Positions 13,301 to 44,971 of a stretch of DNA of 64,000 nt are shown in pieces. The translations under genes were made by a program, and so were the position numbers. Source of the stretch: Halichondria panicea (lineage: Eukaryota > Porifera > Demospongiae > Suberitida > Halichondriidae); the NCBI RefSeq assembly GCF_963675165.1, contig NW_026986601.1:1-64000 (forward strand), in the 5' to 3' direction. Under the pieces are notes generated by a model. The model was not told the DNA's origin and ran no database searches. It saw only the letters and a program-made list of their open reading frames with translations. The first letter of the stretch is position 1. Each line of letters begins with the position of its first letter.

Positions 13301-14514
13301 TGTACATGGTGATGGAGTACATGTGTCACGGTGACTTGCTGGGTTTCCTGAGGACATCCCGTGGTCACAACGGACGATACACAGTTTCCCCCGGCCTTGG
13401 ATACCAGGCCCCAGCTATCAACCTCTATCCCAGGGACCTCCTCAACATTGGTGCCAAGATCGCTAATGGCATGAGATACCTCGCTGATAGAAAGGTAAAC
13501 TGTACTTGTAGTTAGTTTTTCAGATCACATAATTATGCATAGCCATGGCCTGTTAGGAGTAGTAATCATGCCACACAGCACAGTATGTTCATTTGTTACA
13601 TTCCTCGCTGCAGTTGGTTCACCGTGCCCTCTGTGCCAAGAATGTCCTGGTTGGCGCCAACATGAGCATCAAGATCTACAATGTGGGCTCCTTCGACATG
13701 ACCTTTGAGAGCAGAGACTACATCATGAAGTGGCTAGCCCCAGAAACCCTCTTTGATCAGACTGCCACTACATACAGCGATGTGTAAGTCAGAGATACCT
13801 ACATTGTAGTAGATGTATACTATGTGCATGTGTCCTACAAATATTATTAGCATGCAATGGCAAGTACGTAGATCAATTGTGACCCATGCTCAATGTTTTG
13901 CAGGTGGTCGTTTGGTGTGGCACTGTGGGAGCTGGTGACTGTGGGGGGTACCCCCTACGGGGAGATTCAGCCTGAGGACCTCTACTCACAACTCATGAAC
14001 GGAATGAGAATGCCCTGCCCTCAGCACTGCGCCCAAGAAATGTGAGTGTACTTACCGTACCTACTGTGTGTACACACACCACACAAATTGTTTTGGCAAC
14101 CCACACGTACCTACCTGTTGTTAGAGCTTGATCACTATCTAAGGCTGTATTATTTCCCCTGCAGCCACGAACTCATGCTGGATTGTTGGAGGAGGAATCC
14201 AGTGGATCGCCCACACTTCTCTGTCATCCATGAGAAGCTTGAAGACCTGGCCAATTCTAAAGTGGTGAGTTCATCAGCTCACTCAGTGGTACTATATTGT
14301 CACGTTGTTTTGTGAGCTTCCTATTACCATGCAAAGTCTATTACATATACTATATGCATGTACATCTAACTCTACTGTTTGTCTCCATGGCTCTCTATAT
14401 TTGATCACCTGTGTGCTCTACACACCACTACAGAATCTGTTGGACTTCCAGAACTATGACATGTACATCTACTCTCAATTCGAAGAACCCGTCGCTCTCT
14501 CAACTGTTCTATAG
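7368..14514 (+). CDS. Ig/FN3 receptor tyrosine kinase with a catalytically degenerate (pseudo)kinase domain
   Basis: Sixteen exons join in frame to about 827 residues: 7368–7434, 9013–9175, 9236–9393, 9500–9772, 10988–11118, 11256–11412, 11565–11691, 11781–11971, 12161–12275, 12470–12771, 12958–13068, 13295–13494, 13614–13783, 13904–14041, 14165–14264, 14434–14514. Exon 1 is a signal peptide (MPRILALLTVFIAAVAA). Then come three Ig domains (about 25–316; YQCFA, AGEYIIKA and GGYTCVANN mark the F strands), an FN3 domain (317–422), a TM helix (about 428–450) and a kinase domain (about 505–795). DPKWEFPREN precedes the kinase, VAIK keeps Lys558, and WLAPE and WSFGVALWELVTVGGTPYGE are typical of tyrosine kinases. 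However, the glycine loop reads LCEGQFTVLY, HRD is HRA (Ala670) and DFG is NVG (688–690). Predicted inactive or strongly impaired, probably a ligand-binding signalling scaffold at the plasma membrane. The tail has clustered tyrosines (NYDMYIYSQF). Two decayed copies follow at 47685 and 58258. Confidence 0.93.
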
Positions 14515-14764
14515 CACTAACACTCTGTCATGGCACTCAACAACCATTTTTATTTATCTTCTTGTTTCTGTCTCAATCATTCATCTATTTTCTTGATAAT
14601 TTAGTTTTTCTTCCGTGTTGTTTTTGTACGTACAATTTATACATCAGCTGCAGTTGTAATACTATAACGTCACGTATCTATACTATTAAAATTGATATAC
14701 AGTATCTGAATGATGACGGGGGTGACAGACATAAACAGTATCATTTGGGGTACTCATGAATGAT

Positions 14765-15150
14765 CTAATTACTTGCTGTGCAACAGAAAGATCCAGTGTA
14801 GCTTGACTGGCTTGATAAACTAGAGGAGGCACTCTCTGATCGTGGCATGTCTTCCTTTCCACTGGTACTTTGCATGCATGAAACTGAAAATATCACTTAT
14901 CCTATTATAGTGACTATACATGCCGCTATTAAACTGAATGCCATAATTATGTAGACTACATGTATACACTGGTGTTGACACATGCCATATGTGTGTTGAA
15001 TGATCAAGATTAAGTAAGCAGCAAATCAAAATTTTCCAGAATATGAGAATATTATAATTACCATGATCGCTAGATCTAGATCTATAATTATAGGGGTGAA
15101 GTATGTCGTACGAGTTTGTGAATGCAATTTGGGAAGTTACATTGAATTAA
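14765..15150 (-). pseudogene. Remnant 3' end and flank of a deleted ankyrin gene (unit copy 1)
   Basis: 14785–14860 matches the last codons of the ankyrin genes of copies 2 and 3 (minus-strand SESASSS region at about 50700 and 61320). 14870–15150 matches DNA beyond the start of copy 2's ankyrin gene (52075–52300; shared ATGCCGCTATTAAACTGAAT, CACTGGTGTTGACA). The ankyrin body, about 1.3 kb in copy 2, is missing between them. Confidence 0.6.
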
Positions 15151-15675
15151 GCTATATAGACATTAATTTTGTGCAGGCTATGCATGGCTGAAACAATTTC
15201 ATTCAAGCTCGCGATCGTCCTCTGGCTAGTGGACGGCTTGTGGGCCAGATTCCTGTTAAGTCACCTGGGTTTAACAACATACAGGAAAGAGGTCGTTAGG
15301 TTAGATACTACTAGGAGAATGCATGTAGAATATTATGGGGAGCGGGCTTACCACTGTTTATTGACAATATTATCGTAAAAAGAGAGTGTCTGCGGCTTGT
15401 AAATAATTTACCTTTTGATCATCACCACTCCTCACAGATCTAGAGGGATCCATAAATTATTTATCATGGTCACCACATCAGCTTTGTCCTGTAAAATATA
15501 TACACGAGAGAGTACGTAGTTGATCAATGCACGGAAAGGTTATGCAATGCTTATTTAACTGTCCATAACCTAACTACTGCAACAACTTGTGTGTATATTG
15601 AAAACCAACCTTTGAAAATTATGTACTCGTTAGTTTGAGGGGATAGTTATTTACACAGCAATTTTGGGCAGATTT

Positions 15676-17617
15676 CTATGGAACGCTGTTTACGACAAAA
15701 TTCAGGCAGAATTAATTGGCGTGTGCATTCAATATAAAATTGAAGATCGATTTCGAATTTTGACAGTTGATTTTCGATTTACATGTGAACGATCTTTGAC
15801 TGATTATCGATTTTTGAAATTCAATTTTTGTGCTACCGTTAGAACTATCACTCTGAGCTGTATCAGGTGAGATTAGTGGATCAAGATGGAGGCAACATTT
15901 CATGGGATGCATGGACTCTAAAGTAGGTCTGTGAAAAGAGTCGGTGTGTATTTCCGCCTACAACTAGTCAATAATTAAAATAGGTTTGGCTAAGCAAAAG
16001 AAACCGGCTAGTTCTAGTGGTCATATTACTCATTATAGCCTCGATTCCAGGCCATTGAGAAGGAGAAAGGGGCTGTTCCAGTTTTGAGGGTGGCCTGGAA
16101 TCGAGGCTACGCTAGTAGTTTCACTGGCTATTTTACTTTGGCATAAGGGATAACCAAAATCTCATATGTATAGAGAAATTTAATAATCGATAATTGAATT
16201 TCAGAAATTGATTATCTATGGCGCTCCATTTGTTTCATTATTCAATAGTGAAAAATATTGTCAATGGCAAAATATGTTGACAATGATGTAATGTGATTGT
16301 CAATAATTGGGTTACCTATTGTCAATGATTATCCGATTCATTGTCAATAACTATCGTCATGTTTGTCAATAATTGGGTGCCTATTGTCAATAATTATCCG
16401 ATTCATTGTCAATAAACTATCGTGATGTTGTCAATAATTGGGTTGCCTGTTGTCAATGATTATCTGATTCATTGTCAATAATATCGTCATGTTTGTCAAT
16501 AATTGTTGGAATTATTGTCAATAATTATCATCATTATTGTCAATGATTGCTCAATTTTATTGTCAATAAATATCATTATTTATTGTCAATGATTGTTCAA
16601 AGTATTGCCAATAATATTTCACCCGTTTTTATTCGATGTCCCTGCTCCATTCCGGAATGGGTCACCATATTTTACTGCGCATGCGCATAAACTACCAAGA
16701 GCCACGTGGCAGGAGTTGACTCACTGTACACGTATACACAAAAAGACCAGAGATTAAAGACTTACTGCAATTAACTCACGACCTCCACAGAACACGTACT
16801 GCAGGAAGCTTTAGCAAGGGTCTTAAAGTCGAATGGCAGCCAACGAGCAGGAAGCTTACTATGTACATAGCTAGCTGGCCTAGTGTAGTATAATTTAATT
16901 CAGAGTTATTTTACCTGAGCTTCCTGCTCGTTGGCTGCCATTCGACTTCAAGACCCTTGCTAGAGCTTCCTGCAGTACGTGTTCTGGGGAGGTCGTGAGT
17001 TAATTGCGGTAAGTCTTTAAAGTTCATGCGCATGCGCAGTAAAATATGGTGACCCATTCCGGAATGGAGCAGGGACATCGAATAAAAACGGGTGAATAAT
17101 TATTGGCAATACTTTGAACAATCATTGACAATAAATGATGATAATTATTGACAATAAAATTGAGCAATCATTGACAATAATGATAATTATTGACAATAAT
17201 TCCAACAATTATTGACAAACATGACGATATTATTGACAATGAATCAGATAATCATTGACAACAGGCAACCCAATTATTGACAACATTACGATAGTTTATT
17301 GACAATGAATCGGATAATTATTGACAATAGGCACCCAATTATTGACAAACATGACGATAGTTATTGACAATGAATCGGATATCATTGACAATAGGTAACC
17401 CAATTATTGACAATCACATTACATCATTGTCAACATATTTCGGCATTGACAATATTTTTCACTATTGAATATAATGAAACAAATGGAGCGCCATAATTAT
17501 CAGATCGATTGTCAAAGATCGTTCACGTGTAAATTGAAAATCAGAAATCGATCCGGCTTCAGGATGCACACGCCAATTACATTTTGCCTGAATTTTGTCG
17601 TAAACGGCGTTCCATAG
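15676..17617. mobile_element. Long palindromic foldback element with internal tandem repeats
   Basis: The outer ends are CTATGGAACGCTGTTTACGA (left) and GTCGTAAACGGCGTTCCATAG-like on the right. Matching inverted blocks run inward: GGCGCTCCATTTGTTTCAT, then arrays of a roughly 20-bp unit built on TTGTCAATAATTATC at about 16240–16620 and inverted at 17090–17460. Next come CATTCCGGAATGG blocks, GCGCATGCGC blocks, and CGAATGGCAGCCAACGAGCA next to the centre at about 16861–16916. The left arm carries an extra ~380 bp with a nested 74-bp MITE. No transposase reading frame was seen, so it is non-autonomous. Confidence 0.9.
16036..16109. repeat. 74-bp MITE of the TAGCCTCG family nested in the foldback
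   Basis: Ends TAGCCTCGATTCCAGGCC and GGCCTGGAATCGAGGCTA are perfect inverted repeats. No matching target duplication is visible around this copy. Confidence 0.85.
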
Positions 17618-17691
17618 TTCTCATACTTAAAGGCTTTGAGGTCTAAATAATGCCAATGATTTGTTTGAGGAGATTATAAAGCAAGACTGTA

Positions 17692-17765
17692 GTCCTCTGA
17701 CATATGAAATAAACAACTCTGTCTCATTCTGTCTATCATTTCCTTGATTGATTTATCTGTGTGAA
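17692..17765 (-). pseudogene. Fragment of a second ROC-COR-type gene
   Basis: The minus strand reads KSIKEMIDRMRQSCLFHMS, matching KSIKDVIDRMRQRSLFQLS in the large gene at about 24940–25010. It directly abuts the foldback. No further exon is convincing up to 18500, although 17846–18300 has weak open stretches. Probably a paralogue remnant. Confidence 0.5.
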
Positions 17766-18514
17766 CATTAATTTGGTAAACTCTTCATTTGAACAGCATG
17801 CACCTGTACTGATAACTCACTTGTCTCCGCTCTTTGTAAACAGGTTTGTGTTTACAGATCAATTTCCCAGCTTAATCCTTCCATTGGTAGTGACAAAGTC
17901 CTCCTCACACACACTCTGGAAGGTGAGAAGTTGGGCCGCGTTCATTAATTGATCTGATGTTATCTGGCTCTTTATTCCAGTGGAATTCCAGTGGAAGGAG
18001 AAACCATCACAATTTAGACACCTCTAGTTTACTTTTCTCACCAAGATTGACAAGCTGTATAAAACAGCAGCTAATAATTTCAAGAATGACTACAATTAAT
18101 TCAATAATTATTATGCACATAGATCTATGTACGCAACTGCACACACACCTTTCCAATCCAAGCTGTCTGTCCTTTCCTCAGGATTGCTACTATGCACACT
18201 GAAACCGAATCCATACACATCTTTCGATAGGATGCAGAAGCATTTTGTGACCAGGGCATTGGCACTGAAGGAAAGAGGCGACTGTGGTTTCTATAGCAAC
18301 TTGTATTTTGTAGCTTCTTTCACTTCTCTTTTCGATTTTGCAATGAGCTTGACCTCATCTTCTTCATCTATGTTTACAGTAGCTATAGCTATTATATCGA
18401 ATCATTGTTTAAGATGTAGGCTAAAAATAACGTAGCTACAAATGTACACTATGGTGTATAAAATAAACAAGTGTTGTGTGCTGAGTATTATTTACTGTCT
18501 TGATGAAGCATTAG

Positions 18515-37354
<18,840 letters not shown>

Positions 37355-40300
37355 AATAATAATTCATGAGACTGTATTTGTTTGGAATGGACCAAACACT
37401 CCTCTATCTATAACAAAATCTGGGAAGTTGTTCACCTAGTTGGGCGGAGTCAAACCCTGGACACTCACGTAGGATTGGGAACTACTAACTATTGTCAAGG
37501 TTTAATTGTTTCACTGGTGCTGTAAGACCTCTGATTAAGGCAATCCTCCAAATATGCGACACCCTCAAGCTTAGGCAATTTTCTTACCTTTAAAAGTAGC
37601 GACAGCTGTGTTGACAATTACTTGTTAAGCCACACCCTAACCTCGATTATAGCCCATTGGAAAATACACATATTTAAGCGGCTATCGAGCCAAGTACACT
37701 GATTAGAGCTACCTCCAATTAGATGTGACTCTCTAAATAGGCCGACACTAGGCCTTTAACATAATTTGTCAACCTCAAATGAAGCAACCTTTGGCTTAAA
37801 AAGTGTCGCCTTAATTAAAGGTGTTACGGTATTTAGTTTTAGGGTGTGGCTAAGCATGAATATGATTTATCCAAGTGGGCAGAAACCGCAAAGCTCAGTT
37901 AGTCGCTATAATTATACTGCAAGAGCATGCCACTAACTCTAACTTGACTTTGAGTTGGCGCGTCCTGGTTCAATTGCAAGCTGGCTTATCTACTTTTGTT
38001 GCATTATGATTTGACAAAGAGAATTCATTAATGGGCCACGCCTTCAGCACTTGAACGGTTGCAAAATGTCTGGCAAATCCTGACATGGCAGTGGTTCCCA
38101 ACCCTAATGTGAGCGTCAGAGGAGGTGCAAAGCACTTGAAAAGGTCACTAATTGCAAACAGACGACTGACTACTGGCCTAGTTTTGGTGTTTGTGAACAA
38201 AACGTTATTTTCAGTGTACATAGTGGTGCTAATACTTTTTAGTGGTGTCAAATTATGTTTTCGCCAATTTTACTCGGAGCAGAGATATAACTACCCTTGA
38301 TTCCAAGGTTATATCTCTGCTTCTGAGCAAAATTGGCGAAAACAAAAAGAAAATAACAGTTTTTGAGAGACACAAAATTTAATAACTAGACCATGCAGTA
38401 GCTGTCTGCAAGAGAAGTTAGGAAGAAACTAATTAGTGACCTTAATTAGTTAAGGGCAAGTGCTTTATACCTCCTCTGCGTGAGCACCCAGGGTTTGGCT
38501 CTGCCCAACAATTGTTTACCCTCGATGTTTACAGTCAAGAGTAAGGTGTTGAACACAGTAACAACATTTTCTCACCTCTGGCGTCATCACTGATAGTAAC
38601 GAGTGGTTCAGGCTGCGCTAATGCCTTTCGCACTGTTTTGCTTTGCTCAAAAAGTATTATGTAGTATATATAAGTAAGAAACAGGTATTAATTAGTTTGC
38701 TTTGTATATTTATTATAGCAATTGTGTGGCTATGAACCCACACAGTCATTATCAGGGGCGTTTCTAGAACTTGAAGCATGGGGGTACTCAAATTTAAGGA
38801 AAGGCCCAACTATTTTTTGAGGAACAACCTATCAGTGTATAGCTTGCCTGCTGATTTCGCATGCTCAATAGGGACACGAGCCAATGTATGTTTTGGTCCA
38901 CGTGGTTTCTCTGAAGGCAATTTGTTTACATGTGTACAGCTGCAGATGGAAGAAACTCACAAGACTTCATGTGTATGAATCCAAGACAACTGTTCAGTCA
39001 GCTAGACCAGTGCTGATAGCTAGATTAGTCTCATGGTTGACTGGGAGGCCCCTTCGAACCCCGGAAGGGGAGATTTCGCCCATACAAGCTTGGGCGAGGG
39101 GGCGCGCCAAAACACAGGTGAAAAATTACGCTTCACTACTTTGTGACTACATCTGATGGACGCAGTGCAGAGCATGCGTTTTTGATTCAGAGTCAATGGC
39201 AAATAAATGGTTATAATGAGCTAGTGCCTCACGTTTGTGACTACATCACACATCATACAAAAATAAAACTAAGTCTACCGCAATAGGTTCCACGTCACTA
39301 TCCCTAAGCTGTAGAAATATTTAAAATACGCAATTTAATTGGGCAGTTCATAACCAAAATGTGCACCAACGAATATTACCCGCTATACGGTATACAGTGG
39401 AACCTCCGAATAACGGATAAGTTGGTGCAGGAGGTTTTCCCCCAATATTTCGAATTTTGGGAGGTTATACCATATAAAGTTACGTTACCACAAATGTGGT
39501 GTATATGTAAAGACAATAACTGTATACAACTGAATCAGTATACATGTATCTTTCACTAAACATTAAACAAAAAATTACACATAATTATACGTGTCTACCC
39601 TAGCAAAGTAATTATGCGGTGCCCAAAACAAAGTAGAGTGTAAAGTGTATATATAGCTATATAGGACACTCCAAAGCTATACCTTTCTTCTATCTGCATG
39701 CCTGCAAAGTTTTGGCCATTGGTGAAACTTTAAACAATTTGTGCGTGTCGAAAAGACACACTGACCATCTTTTGTATGGAGAAATTAATCCTAAAAGCGC
39801 TAGCCTAAGGCCATCTTGGAAGCTTAACTCTGCTCTATTTGATCAAGCTATATAAAGATACTTCGCACTTGAAATGTTGACTTGAATATCCATTGCAAAT
39901 CACATGCTCAATTAATCAAAAAGATAGTATGCGTAGCTGGCTGTAATCATCACATGACACCTTTTATTGGAAGAGGATAAAACAGGTTGCACACACTATA
40001 ATGCACAGTGGTAATGAGAAACAGTTATTTCTTTGTTGAGAGTAAATGTGAAATTTTGCTGACACCACAAGTCAACCCAATGTGTGTGGAACTCAAGCTT
40101 GGTTATACACTTAACTGTTGTAACTTAATGGCTTACAACAAGTAGCGAGTACTGCAAAGAAGCTCAGCGACTGGATATCCGTCTCTCTGTCTGTCATTTT
40201 ATGTCCGTCTGTAAGTCTGTCCACGGTCAGATCCAATGATCAGCAAGACAGTAATAATAATACTTCTACTGGATGAAACTGATACAGCTCAACAACTGAG

Positions 40301-40499
40301 GCAATGGCGTTCCCTATGCCATATCTAAGACAACTAAGGGAAGTTTGACAACAAGTAGGAGCTAATGAGCTCGTCTGTTGTCAAAAGGTTCGAATTGAGA
40401 GATTTACAGTTAGAGAGACCTTTAGGAAACAGCAAGTCTACTACTCACTACAACTTTAACTTCTCTTCGCTGTAAGCTAGGCTCGCCCCACACAATGCT
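37355..40499. other. Intergenic; scattered repeat ends, no gene seen
   Basis: A near-perfect hairpin lies at 38256–38344 (TGTTTTCGCCAATTTTACTC against GAGCAAAATTGGCGAAAACA). Transposon-like ends occur near 38755 and 39392. The missing first exon of the large gene may lie here but could not be identified. Confidence 0.5.
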
Positions 40500-41062
40500 T
40501 CCAGCATTCCCCTAGTAATGTCTCGGTGCGCATGCGCAAGGGAGGTATACAGTAGTGTGTTTGTGTGTGTAGACTGCTATACAGCTGCTCAAGGATCAAC
40601 GAAGTGCAAGTAAGAGTTTCTATAGACTTCTATAGTCATGCTTTCTTGGATTTGCAAAACAATGCTTCATTTGGTTGCCCTAGTTTTGCTTACTTGAAAT
40701 GCCACTGCAGACTTTTCAGAAGAGTGCGTAGAAAAACTTGTTCATGGAATGTTGCTATACTCTGCTTAGTAGTTAGCTCTGCAATAGAACGCTAGCTATT
40801 GGTAGCTGCAAGAGTGAGAAGAGAGCTGCAAGGCTCTGCTGATGCAGCTATATTTTTTAGACTTAGACTTTTGGCCTTGATCATTTTTAACAACAATCAT
40901 GGCCGATAATTACCCACTCCTCGATCATACAGCAAAATTTATTAATGCTCATCATGATAAATTATAATGTGTGTGCTATTGCTATAATAGCTAGTAGTAG
41001 TTTTATGTTAAGTAGATTTTACACCTCCACCGAGGCATCAGCACCCGCGGTGCTTTCATCAT
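40500..41062. repeat. Dispersed repeat family copy, inverted orientation
   Basis: Begins GTCTCGGTGCGCATGCGCAA with GGGAGGTATAC and ends CACCTCCACCGAGGCATCAG then CACCCGCGGTGCTTTCAT, the reverse complement of the 19516 copy's ends. Confidence 0.75.
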
Positions 41063-41590
41063 TATACTGGTAAACTTGTGTAGAAATTATTTTGAAACTG
41101 TACCAAATTCAAAATTTATGTCCGGAAATGTAGAATGTACTAAGAAATCCACTAAAAATGTTAGACAGTGTGAAAGCCTGAAATATTTATTCTAAGTTAT
41201 TGGTAAGATTTCATATTGAATGTGTTATGGTTGCCTAGCAACCTAAATTGACGTGAAGAGATGCCTCTAAAGCCAGGCGAGGAGATTCCAGACGATAAGT
41301 AGCTGGAAAAAGCTATTTACATCAATAACATCTACACATGTAAAATAAAATAGTGGGTGTGGTCAGAGTATCGCTACAAGTGATGGAAGAGTTCAAACGA
41401 CACACAGCAGCCTCAACAAAGAAGCATGCAAGCATATTGATCCACGTACTAGAGTACCTATGAACAGTATATACAGGGCCGTAATATAGAGTGAAATGGG
41501 GTGGGGTTCCTCTTGAAGCAGTTACTCATGACTTTGCTTCCACTAACGCACGTCAAATAAACTATTTCTGACATTTCTAATAGTTTTCAC

Positions 41591-42571
41591 TAGCCTCGAT
41601 CCCAGGCCAAGTTTTCGCTTTTATAACGGTTAGGCTGCATCAGTCAATTAGGCCAGATTCGTTCACTTTTGTGACATTTATTTGTGTACGAACCGTTTAC
41701 TAGCCAGTATCATTATTGGAATGGCTTAGCTGAAGCTTTTATCTTCCCTAAAGCTTATTCTGAAGACAGAAGAACAAGTGAAGAGGCTTATCAAGGTCAG
41801 ATATTTTTGTGTGGTTCTATCAAGTCATTTTTGTTTGGCAAGATCTAGATCCACCATTGACAGGATATATCTTTATATGGTGGATCAAGTGAAGAATGTG
41901 AGCTAGAGGACTTGGTGCTGCCATCATCAGCTCGAACAGAGGGATCGCCAATGACACTATAACCTGTTTAAAACGAGAAATTTAATATGTACACGTTATA
42001 AAATGTCTACTTCTCTGCACAGGAGCAATGGCTAATATCCAGCTATCCCAACAGTGCTCCTCTTGGCTATACTAACGGACGAGACTGGACAGTGTGAGGT
42101 AAGGGTTTAAAGTCTTCAGTTATTTATTTATCTTGTCTTACTCACAGGACTGGAGTGTATCTATATCTGCTCGTCCGAGTGTTGTTTCTGATAGCTCAGA
42201 GGCACCAAGAGAATCTATGTTTCTCAAACAAGATTTACCTGAGTTTACGAATAGGGGCCTAGAATCAGAGAGGTCCAGCAGCCTGCTAAACCTTCTTGAA
42301 AAGTAATTTAAGGCATTCAATCATCCTGAAGTTGCCCTGGGTCACTATAATTATGCTGCAGCACAACCGGCAACTCTCCTTGTGAAGCAGCTCCCTATGT
42401 GCATCTTTTGTATACCCACTCTGTGAATTTTCTATGTATAATTGGTTAATTAAATATTTTTGCCGACCACAAAAATACAATAAAAATGACGCATGCGCAG
42501 ACAACTAGTACCAGGCCTAGTTGTTCGCCTAACCGTTATAAAAGCGAAAACTCAGCCTGGGATCGAGGCTA
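41591..42571. mobile_element. 981-bp non-autonomous element, TAGCCTCG family, 9-bp target duplication
   Basis: Terminal inverted repeats: TAGCCTCGATCCCAGGCC on the left and GGCTGAGTTTTCGC-complementary sequence ending GGGATCGAGGCTA on the right. GCTTTTATAACGGTTAGGC pairs with GCCTAACCGTTATAAAAGC. The 9-bp AGTTTTCAC flanks both sides (41582–41590 and 42572–42580). No transposase was recognised inside. Confidence 0.9.
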
Positions 42572-43054
42572 AGTTTTCACACAAATTATTTTATTTATGT
42601 ATCATCTTTCTCTTGTTTATGATCTCTTAGAACATAATTATACATGCACTCCTGTTAGCACTTACATGTGCATGTGCTAACAAGTTTTCAAAAATTTCCC
42701 CTACCCCCTGCAGCTCCGCCGCGTGGGCTTTGTCCCATTCCTTTTTTCTGAAGTAAATACACATGATCCTTTCCAGAACACAATAGTTAGATCGCAAAGG
42801 GTCAAATTTTCTGCTGATTTGGCTCATTCGCAAAGGTTTTTCACTCGCAAAATATTCTAGTAATACGGTATGTCCATGTTTTCTTACTTAGAATGATTCT
42901 CAATATCAATATCCAGTCTTCACAGCCATCAGAGCAAGATGTTTCCTGAAGACTTGTTATCTAGCTAGAAATTTAATTGCTACACTGTATAGCACTGTAT
43001 TATAACAAAAGAAAGCTTGTCTTCAGTTTCTCGAGCATATGATTTTAGTCCACG

Positions 43055-43442
43055 ATCAGTGGCAGATCTAGGATTCTTGAAAGGGGAGTTCCAGGGCTCT
43101 GAGTTAAGGACTGTTAAATTTACCTAAAAAAAGGTCGTCACTTCTTCGAAACAGTGAGCATGCGCATTATAACACACCAAATTTTTTCCCCAAAAAAAGG
43201 TCATCACTTTTCATAAGCAGTCTGCATGCACTACGCTGGAGAGTTTTTAGCCTTCATAGTCACTGAAACTGCACAGACAAAGCTTCGCAGGACTAACAAG
43301 GACTAAAGGTAAGTGAGAAGTGCATGTGAAAGCTAGTAAGAAAGGAACAACTTGCTAACTAGTTGCTTGAGCCTCCCACTCACTTCTTTCTCAAGGGGGT
43401 TCAATTGAACCCAATGAACCCCCTCTGGATCCGCCACTGATG
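43055..43442. repeat. MITE with ATCAGTGGCAGATCTAGGAT ends
   Basis: Left ATCAGTGGCAGATCTAGGAT, right GGATCCGCCACTGAT. No reading frame. Confidence 0.75.
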
Positions 43443-43473
43443 ATGAGTTTTTGCTAGTTGTGCACTTGATCAC

Positions 43474-44394
43474 TAGGGGTTAGTAGATTATGCTCGAGAT
43501 ATTACCTATTATGCTATTCTTTAATAGCTTACAAATTGCCTATTATTCCCACATTATTCTAAAGCACAACATAGACCCCATATCCTCGCACAAGTAACAT
43601 CAAACTATAAATATTATTAGCACTATAGAATGCTAAGGAGATAATCAACCAGTATAATACTTCCATCAGGCCTACAAATGTTTTTACTATGATTCGTACT
43701 GACCTGTACTAAGTCTTCCAAAACCTCCCTATTATTCTCATAATCGCATGTTGTTCTATTATTCACTGTGATTCGTACAGTGATTAATCGCGTATCAGTA
43801 ATTACTCATCGTCAAGGCAGTAATTGCATGTCGGCATTAACGACGTGCAATTACTGCCTTAACGACCGCACGTTCGAATAACGGCCGCGGCTAATTTTTT
43901 GTACTGAAATTGCAGCTGAAGTGTCCTTAAAACTGCATCACAAACGATTAACAATCAATAGTATGGCTACTCGCACTCTTAGCCATACTATTAATTATAC
44001 TAATCGCATGTTGTCCTATTATTCACTGTGATTCGTACAGTGATTAATCGCGTATCAGTAATTACTTTCTTGATGACCGCGGCTATTTTTTTTTACTGAA
44101 ACTGCAGCTAAAAATGTCTTTAAAACTGCATATCACAAACGATTAACAATCAATAGTATGGCTACTCATGCAATAAGGGATTAATAGCACTCATAACAAG
44201 CACTGGCAAGGTTAATAGCACTCGGCTATACGGCTCGTGCAATTAGTATCCTTGCCATTGCTTGTTACTCGTGCTATTAATACCATATTGCACTCTTAGC
44301 CATTATTAAGTGCTTATTATGCCAGTATAATTCTCACCCAAAAAATGTGTCTATTATGCTCAAAATTACGCCAGCATAATCTACCAACCCCTAG
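43474..44394. repeat. ~920-bp inverted-repeat element with internal direct repeats
   Basis: TAGGGGTTAGTAGATTATGC at the left and GCATAATCTACCAACCCCTA at the right. Inside, the block ATTATTCACTGTGATTCGTA then CAGTGATTAATCGCG occurs at about 43755 and again at about 44018. Confidence 0.85.
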
Positions 44395-44875
44395 CACTCA
44401 CCACTGCTGACTACGCAATAATAAAGTTGCACAATGTGCAGTAATGCCTTAGCTGCAGAAGGATGTCACTCCTGAGTCTCCAGCAGCAAGGTAAGTATTT
44501 TTAACAGAACTTAGTAATTTTCTACCGCAGTGGCCTGCGGCGTATAGAGGGTTAATACTTAATAGCACATCATACGATTATACCGTACCCTCGCGAAAAT
44601 ACGCCCACCCTTTTCAGCAGGGCTTATTAGGGGACTGGGCGTTTAATCGTGAACGGCGAGTTTTCACTCGAATATACGCCCACCCGCGGCCTCAATTAAT
44701 CGAGGCTTACTTGGCTCTATGACAATTCTTTATTAATTTGACATAGCATTGAGCTAATGCATAAGTATGATTAAAGCATGATCAGAATGAACATGAAGAA
44801 GTGCTGGGTGACTCTGTTTGTTGCTCGTCAGACGTAGCAAGAACTTCTCAAAGGATGGTAGGTCATACTCCTACA

Positions 44876-44971
44876 TAGCTTTGGTCCCAGGCCGATTTTT
44901 TTTAATAGAACGAAGTTGAAAAATACGACCTAGCGTTCAATTGGAGACGGATCGGTCTGGGGTCGAGGCTA
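44876..44971. repeat. 96-bp MITE, TAGCCTCG family, 9-bp target duplication
   Basis: Flanked by ACTCCTACA at 44867–44875 and 44972–44980. The interior (TTTAATAGAACGAAGTTGAA, TACGACCTAGCGTTCAATTG) is almost identical to 47009–47105. Confidence 0.92.

Noticed and set aside
14820-15029. Minus-strand 69-codon frame after the receptor
   Set aside because: It corresponds to deleted ankyrin-gene flank and has no coding counterpart in copies 2 and 3.
16240-17460. CRISPR-like regular repeats of TTGTCAATAATT
   Set aside because: Units are contiguous and mirrored within a foldback element, with no unique spacers or cas genes.
18127-18435. Plus-strand 102-codon frame downstream of the foldback
   Set aside because: No recognisable domain, low complexity, and it lies opposite to a region with a weak ROC-COR gene relic.
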